Source of the DNA: an uncultured Clostridia bacterium
GTDB lineage: Bacteria > Bacillota > Clostridia > Peptostreptococcales > Anaerovoracaceae
Direction: 5' to 3'
DNA: 19,189 nt
NCBI GenBank assembly: GCA_934255435.1
Contig: CAKQNZ010000022.1
Span: forward strand, 1-19,189
Made by a program: the position numbers and the translations under genes. Below, piece after piece: positions 12,625 to 19,189 of the stretch (position 1 is its first letter; the number at the start of each line of letters is the position of its first letter). Below the pieces are notes generated by a model. That model ran no database searches. It worked only from the letters and a program-made list of their open reading frames with translations, and was not told where the DNA came from.

Positions 12625-14172
12625 ATGAAGAAGAGGATCATAAGTATCGCCCTGGTGCTGATGCTGTGTGTATGTACAGCGCTGCTTTCAGGATGCGGCA
12701 AGGATGAAGTGAAAGACGACGGCAATACGCTGATATATGGCAGCAGCGACTACACTGCCATCAATCCGGCGCTTTACGAACACGGCGAGATAAATCTGCT
12801 GCTGTTCGCAGGACTGACCGCCCATAACGAGAAAGATGAAGTAGTGCCGGGACTGGCGGAAAAGTGGGATTTCGACAAGAAGACCAATACCTACAGTTTC
12901 ACACTGCGTGACGGACTGACCTTCCATGACGGGGAGCCGCTGACAGCAAAAGACGTAAAATTCACGATAGAAGCCATACAGGATCCGGACAACGGTTCAG
13001 AGAACGCATCGAATTTCGAAGATGTAAAGAGTGTAAAGGTAATAGACGATACTCATGTGGACATCCAGCTCACAGCGCCGAACACAGCGATGCTGGACTA
13101 TCTGACCATAGGCATACTGCCTGCTCACCTCCTTGAAGGCAAGGACATGACGAAGGACAGCTTCAACCAGTCGCCGGTGGGTGCAGGTCCGTACAAACTC
13201 GTCAGCTGGGATATGGGACAGAGCATCACCATGGAAAAATTCGACGACTACTACGGCGGAGCTCCGAAGATAGGCAAAGTCGTATTCAAGATAGTCGAGG
13301 ACACCGACGCCAGAGCACTGCAGCTGGAATCAGGAGAGATAAACTTTGCACAGATAACTCCTAAAGCAGAATCGAAGTTCAATGACAAAGAAGGCTTTGC
13401 TGTATACGAGATGAAGACTGCGGACTACAGAGGGATAATGTACAACTTCAGCAATGACCTCTGGAAAAACAACAGAGATCTGCCGAAGGCGCTGAGTTAC
13501 GCCATAGACAGACAGGCTATCATCGACAGCGTGCTGCTGGGTCACGGACAGACAGCATACTCCCCGCTGCAGGCAGGACCATATGCCAACAAAGACATAG
13601 AAAAATACGCCTACGATCCGGACAAAGCTCAGAAGCTCATCGAAGCAGCCGGCTGGACCAAGGGAGATGACGGAATCTATGAAAAGGATGGAAAGAAACT
13701 TTCGTTTACCATAAACTGCAGCCAGGGAGACCAGGTGAGAGTGGACATGGCGAAGATCTGCGCCCAGAACTTCAAAGATATCGGAGTGGAGGTGAAGGTG
13801 GAGTCGCCGGCTGAGATAGACTGGGCAGGCCAGGAAGCTTTCCTGATAGGCTGGGGCAGCCCTTTCGATCCTGATGACCACACATATAAAGTCTTCGGCA
13901 CGGACAAAGGCGCTAACTACAGCGGATATTCCAATGAGAAGATCGACAGTCTGCTGCAGCAGGCCAGGGAGTCGGACAACAAGTCTGAGAGAAAGAAACT
14001 CTACGCACAGTTCCAGGAAGAGCTGGCAAAGGACCCTGCATACACCTTCATAGCATACGTTGACGCCATCTATGCAGGCAGCGACTCCATCGAAGGTATA
14101 ACGAAGGACACAGTACTGGGCCATCACGGCGTAGGTATATTCTGGAACATAAACGAATGGGAGATAAAGTAA
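12625..14172 (+). CDS. Peptide/nickel-type ABC transporter substrate-binding lipoprotein
   Basis: A 515-residue extracytoplasmic receptor of family 5 (SBP_bac_5). A lipoprotein signal (MKKRIISIALVL, then LLSGC with the modified Cys at 24) anchors it to the outer face of the membrane. Family features include VVPGLAEKWDF, the TYSFTLRDGLTFHDGEPL segment with KDVKFT, and GAGPYKLVSW. It ends LGHHGVGIFWNINEWE. The H500-H501 pair might bind a metal or metal chelate, so nickel is an alternative to peptides. The start is chosen for AGGAG (12611-12615) and the signal peptide; the frame is open 34 codons further upstream but without a ribosome binding site. It delivers ligand to the two permeases encoded upstream. 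Confidence 0.88.
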   Translation: MKKRIISIALVLMLCVCTALLSGCGKDEVKDDGNTLIYGSSDYTAINPALYEHGEINLLLFAGLTAHNEKDEVVPGLAEKWDFDKKTNTYSFTLRDGLTFHDGEPLTAKDVKFTIEAIQDPDNGSENASNFEDVKSVKVIDDTHVDIQLTAPNTAMLDYLTIGILPAHLLEGKDMTKDSFNQSPVGAGPYKLVSWDMGQSITMEKFDDYYGGAPKIGKVVFKIVEDTDARALQLESGEINFAQITPKAESKFNDKEGFAVYEMKTADYRGIMYNFSNDLWKNNRDLPKALSYAIDRQAIIDSVLLGHGQTAYSPLQAGPYANKDIEKYAYDPDKAQKLIEAAGWTKGDDGIYEKDGKKLSFTINCSQGDQVRVDMAKICAQNFKDIGVEVKVESPAEIDWAGQEAFLIGWGSPFDPDDHTYKVFGTDKGANYSGYSNEKIDSLLQQARESDNKSERKKLYAQFQEELAKDPAYTFIAYVDAIYAGSDSIEGITKDTVLGHHGVGIFWNINEWEIK

Positions 14173-14187
14173 CGGAAAGGGCGACCT

Positions 14188-15657
14188 ATGGATGAACTGC
14201 TTAGAATAACAGACCTGACAGTGGGATTCGACAACCCGGCAGGCAGCATGACTGCAGTGAAGCATGCGGATCTTGCCATAGCTCCTGGGCAGACCGTGGC
14301 GCTTGTGGGCGAATCGGGATGCGGTAAGACCGTCATATGCAAAAGCATACTGGGGCTTCTCTGCAGCAGAGGCAGGATAAGGTCCGGCAGCATATATTTT
14401 GACGGCAGGGAGATCTCGTCACTGACAGATGCACAGATGGTGCCTGTCAGGGGCGGTGATATCTCCATGGTTTTCCAGGATCCAATGACATCGCTGGACC
14501 CTGCGTTTTCCGTGGGAGAGCAGATCGCCGAAGTCCTGCGGATACATGAGGGCATGTCTGCAAAGGAAGCCCGGGATGAAGCCGTGAGTATGATGGAGCT
14601 TGTAAAGATCCCGGATGCAGCGTCAAGATATGACCAGAGGCCCTACCAGTTCTCCGGAGGTATGCGGCAGCGCATCTCCATTGCAGCGGCGCTGGCGGCA
14701 AAGCCGAGGCTGCTGCTGGCCGACGAGCCCACAACGGCCCTCGACGAGAAGACGAGACTTGAGATCATGGAGCTTTTGAAGAACGCAGTCGAAGAAACAG
14801 GAGCGGCCATGCTTTTCATAACACACGATCTGAGCCTTGTGGAAGGCATCGCAGATCGTGTGGCGGTCATGAAGGACGGCGTTATCGTCGAACAGGGGAC
14901 AGTGAATAAAGTCTTCGACGATCCACAGCATGAGTATACGAAAAAACTTCTTGGATATCTTGACTACAGCAGGAACCGTGGTCACGATCACAGGGTGAGA
15001 CCGGATAATGCTGTACCGCTGGTGGAGGTAAGGCATCTGCACAAGACATATGCAGCAGACCGGAAAAATCGCAGAACAGTGATAGACGATATGTCCTTCG
15101 TGATAAACAGAGGCGAGATCCTGGGAGTCACCGGCAGATCAGGATGCGGCAAGTCCACGCTTTCCAGATGCATAGCAGGTCTTGAGGGCTATGACAGCGG
15201 TGAGATGCTGATAAAAGACGGCACCAGCATACAGATGATATTCCAGGATACGGGATCCTCATTCAATGAACGCATGACGATAGAGGAGATAATCGCAGAG
15301 CCGCTGATGATAAGAGGCGGCAGGAAAGACAGGAAACGCTGCAGCAGAGCAGAGGCCGCAGAACATGTCAGTGAAGTCATGGCGGCGGTGGAGCTGGACA
15401 GCTCGCTGAAAGACCGCATGCCATACGAACTTTCCGGAGGGCAGCGCCAGCGTGCAGCAATAGCCCGGGCGCTGATAACGGACCCGGATCTCATAATCGC
15501 AGATGAGCCGCTGACAGGACTGGACGTCACAGCTCAGGCTCAGATCGTGCATCTTTTCAGGAAACTTTCTGATGAACGTGACCTTGCAGTGCTGTTCATC
15601 GCACACGACCTGCCAATGGTGAATCACATCAGCAGCAGGATAATAGATTTCGGATAG
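14188..15657 (+). CDS. Fused double ABC ATPase of the peptide/nickel importer
   Basis: A 489-residue protein with two complete ABC domains, combining what DppD/NikD and DppF/NikE do separately. Domain 1: Walker A GESGCGKT (41-48), Q-loop FQDPMTSLDP, signature FSGGMRQR (155-162), Walker B LLLADEP (D179, E180) and H-loop THDL. Domain 2: Walker A GRSGCGKS (316-323), Q-loop IFQDTGSSF, signature LSGGQRQR (415-422), Walker B LIIADEP (D439, E440) and H473. The segment between Walker A and Q-loop of domain 2 is short, and the protein ends only 16 residues after H473, lacking the usual tail and oligopeptide C-terminal region. It starts 15 nt after the binding-protein stop and completes a four-gene importer. 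Its 3' end lies 9 nt from the convergent NusG-II gene. Confidence 0.9.
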   Translation: MDELLRITDLTVGFDNPAGSMTAVKHADLAIAPGQTVALVGESGCGKTVICKSILGLLCSRGRIRSGSIYFDGREISSLTDAQMVPVRGGDISMVFQDPMTSLDPAFSVGEQIAEVLRIHEGMSAKEARDEAVSMMELVKIPDAASRYDQRPYQFSGGMRQRISIAAALAAKPRLLLADEPTTALDEKTRLEIMELLKNAVEETGAAMLFITHDLSLVEGIADRVAVMKDGVIVEQGTVNKVFDDPQHEYTKKLLGYLDYSRNRGHDHRVRPDNAVPLVEVRHLHKTYAADRKNRRTVIDDMSFVINRGEILGVTGRSGCGKSTLSRCIAGLEGYDSGEMLIKDGTSIQMIFQDTGSSFNERMTIEEIIAEPLMIRGGRKDRKRCSRAEAAEHVSEVMAAVELDSSLKDRMPYELSGGQRQRAAIARALITDPDLIIADEPLTGLDVTAQAQIVHLFRKLSDERDLAVLFIAHDLPMVNHISSRIIDFG

Positions 15658-15660
15658 ATC

Positions 15661-15675
15661 GCCAGACTATCTGGC
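15661..15675 (+). other. Small hairpin at the convergent gene ends
   Basis: GCCAG (15661-15665) pairs with CTGGC (15671-15675) and straddles the stop of the NusG-II gene, 3 nt after the ATPase stop. There is no T-run on either strand, so at most it is a weak shared 3' element. No proper terminator for the ABC operon is visible, so its transcript may run antisense through the NusG-II gene into apbE. Confidence 0.35.
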
Positions 15676-16029
15676 AACAGCATCGTACTTGTTTTCACCT
15701 CCGGTGATCTCAAGTACGATTTTATTAGGCAGACATATTATCGTCTCGCCGGTTTCGGATATGTCGTGCTGTTTCACGCAGTCCTGACCTTTGCAGTCGG
15801 AAAAAGTCATTGAAACAGTACCGTCTTTTATGGTAACCTTGTTTATATGACCTTCCTGTCTTACAGTGATCTCTCTGTTTTCAAGAAGGGAATACGAACC
15901 GAATTTTTCACCGTCAGCTGTTATCAGCAGCTCGTCGCCTGTGGTTTTTCCGGTGGAGAACGCATAGGACAGTGCCAGACCGGCGATTATCAGTATAACG
16001 GTGAGTATTATATCAGCTTTTTTTATCAT
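15667..16029 (-). CDS. NusG domain II-containing protein
   Basis: A 120-residue protein with one N-terminal membrane helix (ADIILTVILIIAGLALSYAF) and an extracytoplasmic NusG domain II (PF07009-type). The family pattern is clear: a short beta-rich region, SDCKGQDCVKQ with its two cysteines, and the ICLPNKIVLEI segment. Despite the name it is not a transcription factor; family members lie beside Gx transporters, ApbE and FMN-binding proteins in Firmicutes and probably take part in extracytoplasmic flavin or redox maturation. Tandem ATGs occur at 16032 and 16029; GGAGGT is 1 nt from the first and 4 nt from the second, so the second is preferred. It diverges from apbE, with start codons only 19 nt apart. 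A promoter for it lies inside apbE. Confidence 0.82.
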   Translation of the reverse strand: MIKKADIILTVILIIAGLALSYAFSTGKTTGDELLITADGEKFGSYSLLENREITVRQEGHINKVTIKDGTVSMTFSDCKGQDCVKQHDISETGETIICLPNKIVLEITGGENKYDAVAR

Positions 16030-16033
16030 CATG

Positions 16034-16045
16034 ACCTCCGGAGGT
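16034..16045. promoter_or_regulatory. Palindromic Shine-Dalgarno shared by divergent genes
   Basis: ACCTCCGGAGGT is a perfect 12-bp palindrome. Its plus-strand GGAGGT (16040-16045) is 3 nt before the apbE ATG (16049). Its minus-strand GGAGGT (16039-16034) is 4 nt before the NusG-II ATG (16029). Each mRNA thus carries a self-complementary ribosome binding site, and the two 5' ends are complementary across it. Confidence 0.75.
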
Positions 16046-16048
16046 ATT

Positions 16049-17119
16049 ATGAAAAAGTCTATTTCCATCAATAATATGCACTCAATGGTGCGTGCGGCAG
16101 CTGTGATATTCATCGCTGCTTTTGTAATTATAACACAGACAGGCTGCGGCGACAAAGGCTCAGACAGCGAGCCGGTGACAAAAAATGATTTCTGTCTGGA
16201 CACCTCATGCGATATAAGCATATACGACATAACAGGCAGCGAAGGCGAGGAGATACTTGACGGAGCTTTCAAAGAAATAAGAAAGTACGAGAAGATCCTC
16301 AGCAAGACTGTTTCCGGAAGCGATATAGACAGGATAAACAAAGCCTCCGGAAAATCAGTAAAAGTCTCGGACGACGCTTACGAAGTGATAAAGATGGGTC
16401 TTGAGATAGGGAAGCTCAGCGGAGGCAGGTTCGATATAACTGTAGGCAGGCTGACAGACCTCTGGGATTTCAAGAGCGACGACCCGAAACTGCCGGAACA
16501 GCAGGATATCGACGCAGCGCTGAAGACTGTAGGTCTCGACAATGTAAAGCTTGAAGCCGGGAACAAAGTGACACTTACAGATCCTGATGCAGAGCTGGAT
16601 CTTGGCGGCATAGCCAAGGGATATATAGCCGACCGCATCACTGAGTACCTTGAAAAACAGGGCGTAAAGAAAGCTATCATCAATCTGGGAGGCAACATCT
16701 GCGTCATCGGAAGCAAGGCGGAGGATACTCCCTGGACTATAGGTATAGAGCGTCCCTACAGCGACAGGACTGAGCTCATCGGTTCGGTCCAGGTGTCGGA
16801 TGCTACAGTGGTGACCTCCGGCATATACGAGAGGATGTTCAAAAAAGACGGCAGGATATATCATCACGTGCTGGACCCAAAGACAGGCTATCCTGCGGAG
16901 ACAGATCTTGAAGCTGTGACCATAACTGCAAGGAAAGGATATTCCGCATACTGTGACGGACTGTCCACCACATGCCTGATGCTGGGGACAGACAAGGCCA
17001 GGGCTCTTGTGGAAAAGCTCCAGAAGGAAAAGCCTGACATGGGTATAGAGGCTTCTTTCACGGACAAAAATGACAAAGTGACTCAGACAGAGGGCATGGA
17101 TATCGACATGTCGGAATGA
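16049..17119 (+). CDS. apbE: FAD:protein FMN transferase (ApbE), lipoprotein
   Basis: A 356-residue Mg2+-dependent flavin transferase that links FMN covalently to Ser/Thr of extracytoplasmic proteins such as Rnf/Nqr subunits and FMN-binding-domain reductases. The N-terminal hydrophobic segment ends in QTGCGDKG, an apparent lipidation site with an unusual Gln at -3. ApbE motifs follow in order: FDITVGRLTDLWDF, LDLGGIAKGYIAD (D184, K190), INLGGNI, HHVLDPKTGYP (H272, H273, D276) and DGLSTTCLMLG. Length is normal for the family. GGAGGT of the shared palindrome gives the ATG at 16049; the frame is open to 16001 but this would bury the signal. No FMN acceptor protein is encoded in the window. Promoter not evident; read-through from the ABC operon is possible. 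Confidence 0.92.
   Translation: MKKSISINNMHSMVRAAAVIFIAAFVIITQTGCGDKGSDSEPVTKNDFCLDTSCDISIYDITGSEGEEILDGAFKEIRKYEKILSKTVSGSDIDRINKASGKSVKVSDDAYEVIKMGLEIGKLSGGRFDITVGRLTDLWDFKSDDPKLPEQQDIDAALKTVGLDNVKLEAGNKVTLTDPDAELDLGGIAKGYIADRITEYLEKQGVKKAIINLGGNICVIGSKAEDTPWTIGIERPYSDRTELIGSVQVSDATVVTSGIYERMFKKDGRIYHHVLDPKTGYPAETDLEAVTITARKGYSAYCDGLSTTCLMLGTDKARALVEKLQKEKPDMGIEASFTDKNDKVTQTEGMDIDMSE
16127..16155 (-). promoter_or_regulatory. Promoter of the NusG-II gene inside apbE
   Basis: On the minus strand, TTGTCG (16155-16150), 17 bp, then a perfect TATAAT (16132-16127) preceded by TG with one base between gives an extended -10. Transcription would start near 16120, within the apbE signal-peptide codons, producing a leader of about 90 nt antisense to the apbE 5' end. 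Confidence 0.55.
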
Positions 17120-17153
17120 TGATGACAACAGGAAAGAAGGGTAGAAAGACTCG

Positions 17154-19189
17154 ATGAAGTCGAAGATAACGGGATTTTTCAAAGACAACAGACATATATT
17201 CATATCGTTTTTCATAACGGTGGCTGCAGTGGTGCTTGCTATGGCAGCCGGCAGGGTATACCCCTTCGGCACAGAGCAGATAGCTGTCATAGACATGTAT
17301 CATCAGTATCTGCCGTTCCTCAGCGAGCTGCAGACGAAGCTCCAGGCAGGCGGAAGTCTGTTCTTTTCATGGGACGGCGGCTGCGGCACAAACTTCTGGA
17401 ATCTCATAGCGTACTACGGGGCAAGTCCGCTGAACCTGCTGCTGGCACTGTTCCCGAAATCCATGATAATGGAGGCAGCCACAGTGGTGCTGCTGATAAA
17501 GCTGGGACTGGCAGCATCATTCATGACAATGTTTTTAAGATACGCCGGTAAAAGATGCGACGCCGGGACGGTGGCGTTTTCCATGCTTTATGCGCTCTGC
17601 GCCTATGTGATGGCGTACTACTGGTGCATCATGTGGATGGATGCAGTGGCGCTGCTGCCGCTGTGCATGCTGGGACTTTACAGGCTCATAGACGGCAGAG
17701 GCGTGAAGCTTTACACCATCAGCCTTGCACTTATCGTGTTCACCAACTATTACATTTCCATCATGGTATGTATTTTCATACTGTTCTATTACCTGGTGCT
17801 GTATTTCATCAGAGTAAGAGGAGGCGGTGCCAGGAGATGTCTTTTCACTGCGGGCAAAGCGGCGGGCTTTTCACTGCTTGGCATCGCAATGTCGGCCGTC
17901 ATGTTGCTGCCGACATACATCAGCATGCAGGACACCTATTATATATCTTCGGATATGCCGGAAAACTGGAAATTCTACAATGACCCGCTGGATATCATCA
18001 ACCAGCTGCTTCCAAACGCACAGCTGACAGTGAGGGAAGGACTGCCGGATATATACTGCGGTCTCATCGTAGTGATACTTCTGGTGTTTTTCTATATCAG
18101 CAGGACCATTCCTCTCAGAGAAAAGGTGCTGGATACAGTGTTCCTGGTGTTCATGTTCATAAGTCTCAACCTCAACAAGCTGGATTTCATATGGCACGGA
18201 TTCCATTTCCCGAACCAGCTGCCATACAGATACAGCTTCGTCATAAGTTTCTTGCTGGTTTCCATAGCATACAGGACGTTCCTCAAGGCGGACGAGTTCA
18301 GGATAAAGACCATATGGACGGTGCTGGCGGCAGGCACAGGGTACTATCTGCTGGCACAGAAGATACTCAAAGGATCCATAGACGACCCGGATCTTTTCTT
18401 TTACTGCGGAGTGGCTTTCCTTGTCCTTTACTGCACAGTGTTCCTTGTGTACAGGAAATCATACGTCAGGAAAAATGTCTTCGTGTTCCTTATCGCTGTG
18501 GTGGCAGCAGCTGAGATGACGGCAGGGATCAGCACAGCCATGGACAGGAACGGCACTACATCCAGGACAGCATATTTTGAAGGATACAAGGATGTGACAG
18601 CGCTGGCTGAGCAGACCGGCAAAGATTTTGCCAGGACGGAAATGACAGGTAACTATATCCTGAACTGTCCTGCGCTGTACCACTACAAAGGCGTTTCACA
18701 GTTTTCTTCATCTATAAACGGGAACACTGTGAAATTCATGGAATCCATCGGCATGGACGGGGAACCGGGAAAGAACCGTTTCAACTACAATCTGACCACG
18801 CCGGTGATAAACTCTATATTGAATGTGAAATATCTCATAAGCCGGGGCAGCGAGATAGATGACGGGAACCTTGAGCTTGTGAAAAGACAGGGCAGCTCCT
18901 GTCTTTATGAAAACAGATATCCGCTGGCGGCGGGATACATGACCAGCAGCTCCATAAGGACCTGGGATACATCGTCAGGAGACCCTTTCACCGTCCTGGA
19001 CGATTACATCAGAGCAGCCACCGGCGGCAGATATACAGGCGTTTTCAGACGCATCGCATCTCCGCAGATAACGTCACAGGGGGCGTCTGTGAAAGAAAAC
19101 GGCAGCAGGCTCACAGCAGTGTTCAGAGACGATGCAGACAAAGGCAGCGTGACTCTGAGATACAGGGCGGAAAGCACTCAAAACTGCTA
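17154..19189 (+). CDS. yfhO: YfhO-family membrane protein (5' part, cut by window end)
   Basis: 678 codons of an uninterrupted frame run off the end of the window; full YfhO proteins are about 850-900 residues. The family start is clear: a first helix, then GRVYPFGTEQIAVIDMYHQY with an Asp (D47) in the first extracellular loop, as in GT-C glycosyltransferases, and SWDGGCGTNFWN. Ten or more helices follow to about residue 480, then a soluble extracytoplasmic domain. In Bacillus subtilis YfhO is needed for sugar decoration of lipoteichoic acid, so a cell-envelope glycosylation role is likely. It begins 34 nt after apbE in the same direction and may be cotranscribed; its ribosome binding site (GAAAGAAGGG, well upstream) is weak. 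Confidence 0.9.
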   Translation, partial: MKSKITGFFKDNRHIFISFFITVAAVVLAMAAGRVYPFGTEQIAVIDMYHQYLPFLSELQTKLQAGGSLFFSWDGGCGTNFWNLIAYYGASPLNLLLALFPKSMIMEAATVVLLIKLGLAASFMTMFLRYAGKRCDAGTVAFSMLYALCAYVMAYYWCIMWMDAVALLPLCMLGLYRLIDGRGVKLYTISLALIVFTNYYISIMVCIFILFYYLVLYFIRVRGGGARRCLFTAGKAAGFSLLGIAMSAVMLLPTYISMQDTYYISSDMPENWKFYNDPLDIINQLLPNAQLTVREGLPDIYCGLIVVILLVFFYISRTIPLREKVLDTVFLVFMFISLNLNKLDFIWHGFHFPNQLPYRYSFVISFLLVSIAYRTFLKADEFRIKTIWTVLAAGTGYYLLAQKILKGSIDDPDLFFYCGVAFLVLYCTVFLVYRKSYVRKNVFVFLIAVVAAAEMTAGISTAMDRNGTTSRTAYFEGYKDVTALAEQTGKDFARTEMTGNYILNCPALYHYKGVSQFSSSINGNTVKFMESIGMDGEPGKNRFNYNLTTPVINSILNVKYLISRGSEIDDGNLELVKRQGSSCLYENRYPLAAGYMTSSSIRTWDTSSGDPFTVLDDYIRAATGGRYTGVFRRIASPQITSQGASVKENGSRLTAVFRDDADKGSVTLRYRAESTQNC

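Noticed and set aside
13330..14265. A 311-codon minus-strand open frame opposite the binding-protein gene.
   Set aside because: It mirrors a clear SBP_bac_5 lipoprotein, has a Cys/Val/Leu-rich low-information product and crosses the ATPase start. A shadow frame.
1..19189. CRISPR arrays, insertion sequences, prophage genes, tRNA or rRNA genes.
   Set aside because: No regularly spaced repeats, transposase motifs, terminal repeats, phage proteins or cloverleaf/rRNA-like stretches were seen on either strand.

Overview
The window reads as a chromosomal stretch from a Gram-positive, probably anaerobic member of the Clostridia (Eubacteriales; Lachnospiraceae- or Anaerovoracaceae-like, no closer from sequence alone). 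The grounds are strong GGAGG-type ribosome binding sites, intrinsic terminators, heavy use of ATA and AGA/AGG codons, lipoprotein signal peptides, a secreted Big2-domain subtilase, the Gx transporter / NusG domain II / ApbE flavin set, and a YfhO membrane protein. I see no tRNA, rRNA, CRISPR array, transposase or phage gene.

Region 1 (about 1-4227) follows a terminator and a recognisable promoter. It is a four-gene plus-strand array: an NCS1 (cytosine-permease type) transporter, a NicX/M29-like metalloenzyme, a solute-binding-protein fold without a signal peptide, and an M19 dipeptidase that overlaps the binding protein by 4 nt. A strong terminator hairpin splits the array into two translational pairs. 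The set suggests import and intracellular breakdown of a small nitrogen-containing compound, but the substrate is not evident. This is the best candidate here for an undescribed pathway.

Region 2 (4228-5400) carries a ZIP-family metal transporter with its own promoter, with a terminator-like hairpin right at the predicted transcript start. Region 3 (5401-9367) is one large secreted subtilase with a beta-sandwich-like insertion inside its catalytic domain and a long C-terminal tail (IPT-like, kelch-like, InlB-repeat-like, Big2), closed by a terminator. Region 4 (9398-9773) is a toxin-antitoxin remnant: an intact Phd/YefM-type antitoxin behind a promoter and a 10-bp inverted repeat, followed by only 19 codons of the toxin.

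Region 5 (9779-17119) holds a flavin-associated set, Gx transporter (minus), NusG domain II protein (minus) and ApbE (plus). The first two are separated by a 5-kb plus-strand peptide/nickel-type ABC importer: two permeases, a lipoprotein binding protein and a fused double ATPase. The layout looks like an ABC operon inserted between two genes that are usually neighbours. Its upstream region has divergent overlapping promoters, a short promoter-terminator unit and a structured leader. The NusG-II and apbE genes diverge from a 12-bp palindrome that supplies the Shine-Dalgarno sequence to both.

Region 6 (17154 to the window end) is the first 678 codons of a YfhO-family membrane protein, cut by the window edge.
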